Below, piece after piece: positions 1-4,565 of a stretch of DNA of 6,319 nucleotides; position 1 is the first letter of the stretch; every line of letters starts with the position of its first letter. Position numbers and translations under genes: made by a program. The notes beneath the pieces are model-generated. The model searched no databases. It saw nothing but the letters and a program-made list of their open reading frames with translations, and was not told where the DNA came from. The stretch spans positions 35,944-42,262 of the forward strand of contig CAJTRI010000008.1 of the NCBI GenBank assembly GCA_910578615.1. The letters run 5' to 3'. This stretch comes from an uncultured Duncaniella sp. (GTDB lineage: Bacteria > Bacteroidota > Bacteroidia > Bacteroidales > Muribaculaceae).

Positions 1-9
1 AGTTCCTGA

Positions 10-29
10 CAGGCGCTTCCGCCGTTTTT
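10..29 (+). terminator. Possible weak intrinsic terminator of a gene upstream of the window
   Basis: GGCG (12-15) and CGCC (20-23) can form a 4-bp stem with a CTTC tetraloop. C10-G24 can add a pair across a bulged A, and a run of five T follows (25-29). This fits a short Rho-independent terminator for a rightward gene ending before the window. The stem is short, so the call is tentative. Confidence 0.35.
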
Positions 30-88
30 CTGAATATAGATTAATTTGGTTAAATAGTGTTAATATATAAAGGTTTTATTGTATAATA

Positions 89-120
89 TTTGGTGGGTTG
101 ATAAAACAGTCTTACCTTTG
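89..120 (+). promoter_or_regulatory. Promoter P1, sigma-ABfr type
   Basis: A TTTG at 89-92 is separated by 20 bp from TACCTTTG at 113-120. This matches the Bacteroidota primary-sigma form TTTG (-33) / TAnnTTTG (-7) in sequence and spacing, and it lies in AT-rich non-coding DNA. Transcription would start near 126 and meet a strong terminator at 160-189. P1 therefore seems to make a very short RNA unless readthrough is allowed. The MATE gene at 390 has a second promoter of its own downstream. Confidence 0.55.
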
Positions 121-126
121 TGACAA

Positions 127-190
127 GTTTTTCATGGTATTAGATTTAAGGTAAGAAAGTTATTCGTCGTGACGACGAGTAATTTTTTTG
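127..190 (+). ncRNA. Putative ~63-nt small RNA or terminated leader (P1 to terminator)
   Basis: This segment is bounded by a consensus-like promoter (89-120) and an intrinsic terminator (160-189), so a discrete transcript of roughly 60-65 nt is predicted. It would have an AU-rich single-stranded 5' part and a stable 3' hairpin with a U tail, which is the general shape of a small regulatory RNA. It contains a seven-codon frame, ATG at 134 to TAA at 154 (MVLDLR), with no ribosome site I can recognise. I know no named RNA family that fits. The alternative is the terminated leader of the MATE gene, released by antitermination. The transcript is inferred only from its flanking signals. Confidence 0.3.
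160..189 (+). terminator. Strong Rho-independent terminator
   Basis: A 10-bp stem pairs TTATTCGTCG (160-169) with CGACGAGTAA (173-182), with one G-U pair (T163-G179) and a TGA loop. Seven T residues follow directly (183-189). The A-rich stretch just before the stem (157-159) could lengthen it into the T tract. On the opposite strand the hairpin is followed by CTTTCTT, so weak leftward termination is possible. It ends whatever P1 or an upstream gene transcribes and insulates promoter P2 at 207. Confidence 0.75.
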
Positions 191-206
191 TCTTTATGAT
201 ACACCC

Positions 207-237
207 TTTGCAATCATGATAAAATGTCGTATCTTTG
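207..237 (+). promoter_or_regulatory. Promoter P2 for the MATE gene, sigma-ABfr type
   Basis: TTTG at 207-210, a 19-bp spacer and TATCTTTG at 230-237 match the Bacteroidota primary promoter form at both elements. The predicted start of transcription is near 244, giving the MATE gene an untranslated leader of about 145 nt. P2 begins 17 bp after the terminator at 160-189, so the MATE gene looks insulated from upstream transcription and driven mainly from here. Confidence 0.7.
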
Positions 238-243
238 CAGAGG

Positions 244-389
244 AATTAGCGGGGAGTTTTTTTATCCTCGGATGGCTTAAAGATAAAGTTTTGTAATCCT
301 CATCGGAGGGCATTCGCACTGCCGGATAAGATGACCGGGTAAAACCTCGATTCTTTTTCGGCCCGTTTTATGTTTAACCGTAAGTAGTC
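244..389 (+). promoter_or_regulatory. Long structured 5' leader of the MATE gene, unassigned
   Basis: About 145 nt lie between the predicted P2 start and the MATE start codon, with no open frame I can support. CCTC (298-301) can pair with GAGG (306-309) around a tetraloop. The same GAGG, with ATC at 302-304, can instead pair with CCTCGAT (345-351), giving 7 bp with one bulged G. That longer stem would enclose GGCA/TGCC (309-312/320-323) or CCGG/CCGG (322-325/335-338) and is followed by the T-rich run TTCTTTTT starting at 351. Switchable pairing next to a U-rich run resembles an attenuator or riboswitch platform. I recognise no known riboswitch class, and short GC pairings can arise by chance. 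Confidence 0.35.
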
Positions 390-1733
390 ATGAAGCAACA
401 GGAGACATCGGAACTCGGGATTGTAGGGATTCCCGCTCTTTTCAGAAAGTATTTTATACCCACTCTTTTCGGGATGCTGAGCCTCTGTGTGGTTACGGCG
501 GCTGACGGTATATTTGTCGGGCAGGGGATAGGGAGCGATGCCGTTGCCGCAGTCAATATTGTATGGGCGCCTATGATGTTCATGTATGGTCTCGGACTTA
601 TGCTCGGGATAGGATGTTCCGTCGTGGCCTCCATACAGTTGTCTCAGGGACTCGTGGAGAAGGCGCGTCGCAATGTCACATACTCCCTGCTGGCCGGGAC
701 GACGATAGTGGTGATCTATATTGCGGGTATGCTGGCCTCCCCTTCGGCCACCGGCTATATGCTCGGGTCGTCAGAACGCCTGTTGCCGGAAGTGATAGAC
801 TACCTTGTATTCTTCACTCCGGGACTTGTCCTTAATCTCTGGGGGATGGTAGGTCTCTTCATAGTCAGGCTTGACGGGTCGCCACGTCTTGCGATGTGGT
901 GCAATGTCATTCCCGGTCTGCTCAACATAGTGCTTGACTATGTCTTTATCTTTCCTCTTGGCTGGGGGATGAAGGGTGCTGCGGCTGCAACCGGGATCAG
1001 TGTGTCGACAGGCGGACTAATGGTACTTGTCTATCTTACACGCTATGCGCGCACCCTTCGCCTGATATCCGTACCTTTCAACATGGATAGTCTTAGGGCC
1101 GCAGTGCGCAGTGTGGTCTATCAGATGAGGATAGGTGTCTCAGCCTTTCTCGGAGAGTCTACCATGGCCATGCTGATGTTTGTGGGCAATCAGGTGTTCA
1201 TGCGCTATCTCGGTGATGACGGCGTGGCCGCTTTCGGGATAGCCTGTTATTACTGCCCGTTCTTCTTTATGATAGGCAACGCCATAGCCCAGTCGGCCCA
1301 GCCGATTATAAGTTACAATTTCGGTCTCGGGCGCACTGACCGCGTGGTTCAGACGGAACATATCGCTCTAAGGACGGCGGTAATATCCGGGCTTCTGGTA
1401 ATGGGTATGTTCATAGCGATCCCTGACAAGATGGTCGGGCTGTTTATAAGCACGGATTCCCGGGCTGCGGAATATGCCATAGCCGGATTGCCTTGGTTTG
1501 CATCCTGCGTGGTCTTCTTCGTATTCAATCTTACGGCGATAGGCTATTTCCAGAGTGTGGAACGCGTAGGGCCGTCAACATGGTTTGCGCTTATGAGGGG
1601 ATTCATATTTCTCGTTCCGGCCTTCTTGATATTACCCGGTATTCTCGGTGTTACCGGCATATGGATATCTGTCGCTGTTTCGGAGATACTTACCACCGCC
1701 GCGATAGCGGTCTATTATCTTCATATGAAATAA
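390..1733 (+). CDS. MATE-family multidrug/toxin efflux transporter
   Basis: This inner-membrane protein should export organic cations, drugs or metabolites by Na+ or H+ antiport; the substrate cannot be read from sequence. Its 447 residues are the usual MATE length and are mostly hydrophobic, consistent with 12 membrane helices in two six-helix halves. Family marks include DGIFVGQGIG (39-48) in helix 1, the segment NIVLDYVFIFPLGWGMKGAA (179-198) with its membrane Asp183, and in the second half GNAIAQSAQPIISYNFGLG (296-314). There is no signal peptide, as expected. An in-frame TAA at 381-383 lies three codons before the ATG, so 390 is the earliest possible start; no Shine-Dalgarno site is seen, which is normal in Bacteroidota. 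It is probably transcribed from P2 after a long leader. The last 13 bp overlap the 3' end of the opposing menD. The family is clear; NorM-like versus DinF-like subfamily is not resolved. Confidence 0.93.
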   Translation: MKQQETSELGIVGIPALFRKYFIPTLFGMLSLCVVTAADGIFVGQGIGSDAVAAVNIVWAPMMFMYGLGLMLGIGCSVVASIQLSQGLVEKARRNVTYSLLAGTTIVVIYIAGMLASPSATGYMLGSSERLLPEVIDYLVFFTPGLVLNLWGMVGLFIVRLDGSPRLAMWCNVIPGLLNIVLDYVFIFPLGWGMKGAAAATGISVSTGGLMVLVYLTRYARTLRLISVPFNMDSLRAAVRSVVYQMRIGVSAFLGESTMAMLMFVGNQVFMRYLGDDGVAAFGIACYYCPFFFMIGNAIAQSAQPIISYNFGLGRTDRVVQTEHIALRTAVISGLLVMGMFIAIPDKMVGLFISTDSRAAEYAIAGLPWFASCVVFFVFNLTAIGYFQSVERVGPSTWFALMRGFIFLVPAFLILPGILGVTGIWISVAVSEILTTAAIAVYYLHMK

Positions 1734-3400
1734 TCCCGTAGTGTCGTGGCTGTCGTGGAAGGGTCTGTGATGATGGCCAGTATTGCCGGGCGCCCGGTCT
1801 CTGAGGCAAAGGCCCGGAAAGCGGTAGCAAGGGCCTCTGTGGAGTCGGCCTCGTGATAGGCTATTCCGTAGGCTTGTGCCAGTTCGCGCAAGGGGAGACA
1901 CGTGCCTACGGCGAAGTATTTTTCGAGCTCGGGCAGGGAGGATGTGCTGCTTATAAATCGGAAGATGCCGCCTCCGCCGTTGAGCATGACTATCATCTTG
2001 AATCGTGGAGTCATGAGTGGGGACGAGAGTGCGGAGATGTCATACTGGAAGCTCATATCTCCCGAAATGAGCAGGGTTGTATCGCCATAGATGGCTGAGG
2101 CGCCGAGGGCTGTGGACGTGCATCCGTCAATACCGCTTACGCCACGGTTGCAGTCCGAACGATGGATGAGGCCGCAGTCCATGAGCTGTGCATAACGGAC
2201 AGGAGTACCGTTGCTCAGGTGCAGGTTCCAGCCACGCGGTATGTGGCCGAATACCCATGAGAGGGCTTTGAGATCACTCCATGGGGCGGAAGTGACATAG
2301 GCGTCATGGATTTTGGCAGCCCTGCCGGCAATAGAAGCCCATTCTTCGGCATAGGACGACGGTGTGCGGTGGGGCTGCATGGCGGCTGCAAGCCGGCCCA
2401 TGAACCGGGACGGCGGTAGCTCGATGCGCAGTGAGAGATGCTTGAAGCAGTCTATGGTGGTGTGGGAGTATCCTACATGCCAGTGTTCGAGTCCGTCAAG
2501 TCCGCGAAGCCATTCCTTTATGAAGCGCGATACAAGCGCTCCGCCTATGGTTATGACCACATCGGGTTTCAGACGCTCTTTTTCATCCGCTGACATGCGG
2601 CACAGTGTGGCATCGATGCGTCCGATGAAGCGTGGGGAGTGGAGGTTGGATAGGGTCTCGGTGAGCACCGTCACATTCGGCAGACAGGCAAGCCGGCCTA
2701 CCGCCCGGTTGAGCCTCTCGTCCGGATTGAGGAATCCGGCTATTATCATCACTTTTCGCGGAGATGCAAGGAGTGTCCCGAGTCTTCTTGCCTCGGCTAC
2801 GGATATATCGTCATGTCCTGTCACAGACCTTATCACACGGGCTGATCCCGGAGAATAGTCGGTAAAGCGGTTGAGCGGAGCGTCAAGACGTATGTTGATA
2901 TGTACCGGGCCGCGCCTTCCAGACAAGGATTCGAGAAGGGCATCGTTAATGACTCGGTCAGTCCACCATTTACCACCGGGAAAATCAGTCCGGGCCGATA
3001 TGTCGCAGCTCCGTTTGACATAGGGGGCCAAGGCATCCTGTTGCCAGATTGTCTGTGAGTCATCTTGGTCAATCCATTCTTCCGGTCGGTCGGCCGAGAT
3101 GACTATCAGGGGGATGCGGCGGTAGAATGCTTCGGCTACTGCCGGGGCATAGTTGAGTAGCGCCGTTCCGCTGGTGCACACGATGGCGGTAGGTGCGTCA
3201 GACTGTATGGCCATGCCGAGGGCGATGAATGCGGCCGAGCGCTCGTCTATGACCACATGGCACCGCAGGTCACTCCGTCTGTTAAGGGCTATGACGAGTG
3301 GGGCGTTGCGGCTTCCGGGTGATAGGACGACTTCTCTGACGCCGTGGGCTGCCAGAAGGTCGGCGAGTATGTTGCATGAAAGTTTGTCGGTCGTGAGCAT
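1721..3400 (-). CDS. menD: 2-succinyl-5-enolpyruvyl-6-hydroxy-3-cyclohexene-1-carboxylate synthase (MenD)
   Basis: MenD (EC 2.2.1.9) is a cytoplasmic thiamine-diphosphate enzyme. It joins 2-oxoglutarate, after decarboxylation, to isochorismate to form SEPHCHC in menaquinone synthesis. The 559-residue protein is full length. Visible marks are LSPGSRNAPL (26-35), DERSAAFIALG (52-62) with Glu53 at the position of the cofactor-activating glutamate, the TSGTA segment (76-80), ISADRPEEW (101-109), SNGTPVR (396-402), NRGVSGIDG (418-426), and the ThDP/metal motif starting GDMSFQYD (447) with the Asn of the motif near 474. The ATG at 3400 is preferred over an in-frame TTG at 3427 because that TTG lies inside the likely -7 box (3425-3432) and because the family's N-terminus aligns from MLTTDK. 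The gene stands alone here: a divergent DUF4924-like gene lies upstream and the convergent MATE gene downstream, with a 13-bp 3' overlap. No other men genes are in view. Confidence 0.97.
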   Translation of the reverse strand: MLTTDKLSCNILADLLAAHGVREVVLSPGSRNAPLVIALNRRSDLRCHVVIDERSAAFIALGMAIQSDAPTAIVCTSGTALLNYAPAVAEAFYRRIPLIVISADRPEEWIDQDDSQTIWQQDALAPYVKRSCDISARTDFPGGKWWTDRVINDALLESLSGRRGPVHINIRLDAPLNRFTDYSPGSARVIRSVTGHDDISVAEARRLGTLLASPRKVMIIAGFLNPDERLNRAVGRLACLPNVTVLTETLSNLHSPRFIGRIDATLCRMSADEKERLKPDVVITIGGALVSRFIKEWLRGLDGLEHWHVGYSHTTIDCFKHLSLRIELPPSRFMGRLAAAMQPHRTPSSYAEEWASIAGRAAKIHDAYVTSAPWSDLKALSWVFGHIPRGWNLHLSNGTPVRYAQLMDCGLIHRSDCNRGVSGIDGCTSTALGASAIYGDTTLLISGDMSFQYDISALSSPLMTPRFKMIVMLNGGGGIFRFISSTSSLPELEKYFAVGTCLPLRELAQAYGIAYHEADSTEALATAFRAFASETGRPAILAIITDPSTTATTLRDYFI

Positions 3401-3424
3401 CGGAAGAGGCTTTTTTATTTCATG

Positions 3425-3432
3425 CAAATGTA
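3425..3432 (-). promoter_or_regulatory. Likely -7 box of the menD promoter
   Basis: Read on the minus strand this is TACATTTG, an exact match to TAnnTTTG. Transcription would begin near 3418, giving menD a leader of about 18 nt before the ATG at 3400. No clear TTTG is seen at the -33 distance; that position falls on the -7 box of the opposing promoter at 3454-3461. Confidence 0.5.
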
Positions 3433-3453
3433 GCCATTTTGGACGGGATTTGT

Positions 3454-3461
3454 TATTTTTG
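3454..3461 (+). promoter_or_regulatory. Likely -7 box of the DUF4924-like gene promoter
   Basis: TATTTTTG matches TAnnTTTG exactly and would start transcription near 3468, about 16 nt before the ATG at 3484. No good -33 TTTG is found at 19-21 bp; that region coincides with the menD -7 box. The two boxes are back to back, 21 bp apart, so both polymerases probably cannot bind at once. Confidence 0.5.
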
Positions 3462-3483
3462 CAGAGTCAAAAATTTGCCAGCA

Positions 3484-4038
3484 ATGATTATAGCGTCACA
3501 AAAACACAAGGAAAACATCGCGGAATATCTGCTCTACATGTGGCAGATAGAGGATGTCATAAGGGCCAACGAACTTGATATAGAGCGTATAAAGGCCAAT
3601 GTGATAGACAAGTTCGGCCTTGACCCTGTACAGGAGAAGGAGATGACCGAATGGTATGAGTCACTTATCGACATGATGCGCCGCGAGGGTGTGGAGAAGA
3701 GCGGGCATATACAGCTCAACAAGAACGTTATAATCCAGCTGACCGACCTGCATCTGGCCCTTTTGAAAGATCCGCGCTTTTCTGGATATACAGCCGAGTT
3801 CTACAAGACCCTTCCCTATATAGTGGAACTTCGCTCAAAGGCCGGAGAAGATCCTGCCGGGGAGATAGAGACTTGCTTCAATGTGCTTTACGGTGTGCTG
3901 ATGCTGAGGTTGCAGGGGAAGGAGATAACCCAGGCCACGAGTGACGCGGTGGGCCAGATAAGCCGTTTTCTCGCTCTTCTTTCAAGGAACTTCAATCTTG
4001 ACCGTGAGGACAAGCTGTTTACACCCGTGGAGGAGTGA
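3484..4038 (+). CDS. DUF4924-like Bacteroidales protein of unknown function
   Basis: This is a 184-residue, charged and apparently all-helical cytoplasmic protein without signal peptide or membrane segment. The N-terminus (residues 1-25, containing KENIAEYLLYMWQIEDVIRA) and the overall length resemble the Bacteroidales-restricted family DUF4924, recalled from memory and not searched. No catalytic or metal-binding motif is evident. The first half is rich in acidic and basic helices (E/K/R with spaced Leu/Ile/Met), and residues 95-170 look like further helices. The ATG at 3484 is chosen because it lies just downstream of the likely -7 box at 3454-3461; an in-frame TTG at 3439 would lie upstream of that promoter. 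It is divergent from menD (83 bp between start codons) and convergent with the phosphoesterase gene 17 bp away. Its function is unknown, and proximity to menD is not enough to assign a role. Confidence 0.82.
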   Translation: MIIASQKHKENIAEYLLYMWQIEDVIRANELDIERIKANVIDKFGLDPVQEKEMTEWYESLIDMMRREGVEKSGHIQLNKNVIIQLTDLHLALLKDPRFSGYTAEFYKTLPYIVELRSKAGEDPAGEIETCFNVLYGVLMLRLQGKEITQATSDAVGQISRFLALLSRNFNLDREDKLFTPVEE

Positions 4039-4061
4039 GCAGCGTATGGCAGGCGTCACTC
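4033..4061. terminator. Weak hairpin spanning two convergent stop codons
   Basis: GAGTGA (4033-4038) and TCACTC (4056-4061) form a perfect 6-bp inverted repeat with a 17-nt loop. It arises because both convergent genes end in GAG TGA. It sits where a bidirectional terminator is needed but has no T run on either side, so it may be only coincidence of codon use. Confidence 0.25.
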
Positions 4062-4565
4062 TCTGACTTGGTGTCCGGCAAGTTCGATTACGTCAAGGCC
4101 GCTGATTCGCGCATTGTCGATTGTCAGTCTGACGAGGGTGCGTACTGTCTGCCATCCGTGATATCCGGCTGCACCGGGATTGATATGGAGAAGGCCCAGC
4201 CGGGGATCCGGCATTACTTTCAGAATGTGGCTGTGGCCGCACACGAACAGATTTATATGGTTTTCGGCCAGTGTGCGCGCCATGCCCGGAGCGTATTTGC
4301 CGGGATAGCCTCCGATGTGCGTCAGCCATGTCCTCACGCCTTCCACTTCGAAACATTCATATTCACGGCATCGACGGTTTACATCTCCATGGTCTATATT
4401 GCCTCTCACGGCTCTCACCACGGGTGCTAATGATTCGAGACGGTCGATGATGGATATGTCTCCGACGTCTCCTGCATGCCATATCTCGTCACATCCTTCA
4501 AGATGGGTTGCATAACGGTCGTCCCAGCAGGAGTGGGTGTCGGAGAGAATTCCTATCTTTTTCAT
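4056..4565 (-). CDS. YfcE/MJ0936-family metallophosphoesterase
   Basis: This 169-residue cytosolic protein has the full calcineurin-like metal-site set of the small YfcE-type phosphodiesterases (Metallophos_2 type). The motifs are SDTH with Asp9 and His11, HAGDVGD with Asp33, RGNID with Asn56, LTH with His83, and GHSH with His111 and His113, then the family's NPGAAG (129-134). These residues should bind two divalent metal ions and hydrolyse a phosphodiester or phosphomonoester; the natural substrate is unknown for most of the family. Length is typical and the gene is intact. Its ATG overlaps the TGA of the upstream glycoside hydrolase gene in the form ATGA, so the two are co-transcribed and probably translationally coupled. 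It ends 17 bp from the convergent DUF4924-like gene. Why a housekeeping-type phosphoesterase follows a hydrolase is not evident. Confidence 0.93.
   Translation of the reverse strand: MKKIGILSDTHSCWDDRYATHLEGCDEIWHAGDVGDISIIDRLESLAPVVRAVRGNIDHGDVNRRCREYECFEVEGVRTWLTHIGGYPGKYAPGMARTLAENHINLFVCGHSHILKVMPDPRLGLLHINPGAAGYHGWQTVRTLVRLTIDNARISGLDVIELAGHQVRE

Noticed and set aside
84..92. TA-ATA-TTTG considered as another -7 box.
   Set aside because: The gap between TA and TTTG is three bases instead of two; its TTTG fits better as the -33 element of P1.
134..154. Seven-codon frame (MVLDLR) before the strong terminator, considered as an attenuator leader peptide.
   Set aside because: No run of a single regulatory amino acid, no ribosome site and no visible competing anti-terminator; it may be chance.
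1786..1797. Perfect 12-bp palindrome CCGGGCGCCCGG inside menD, close after the MATE stop, considered as a terminator or protein-binding site.
   Set aside because: No T run follows on either strand and it lies in ordinary coding sequence with high GC; chance is the simpler explanation.
2364..2858. A 164-codon open frame on the + strand opposite menD.
   Set aside because: It is antisense to a clearly real gene, its composition (Ser/Arg/Met-rich) is that of a shadow frame, and it matches nothing I recognise.
3401..3427. A nine-codon N-terminal extension of menD from a TTG at 3427.
   Set aside because: The TTG falls inside the likely -7 promoter box and the family N-terminus aligns with the ATG at 3400.
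3439..3483. A 15-codon N-terminal extension of the DUF4924-like protein from a TTG at 3439.
   Set aside because: It would start upstream of the likely -7 box at 3454-3461, and the extra residues do not resemble the family's usual N-terminus.
4035..4430. A 131-codon + strand frame starting at the end of the DUF4924-like gene, considered as a downstream operon partner.
   Set aside because: It lies entirely antisense to the metallophosphoesterase, whose metal-binding motifs are all intact.
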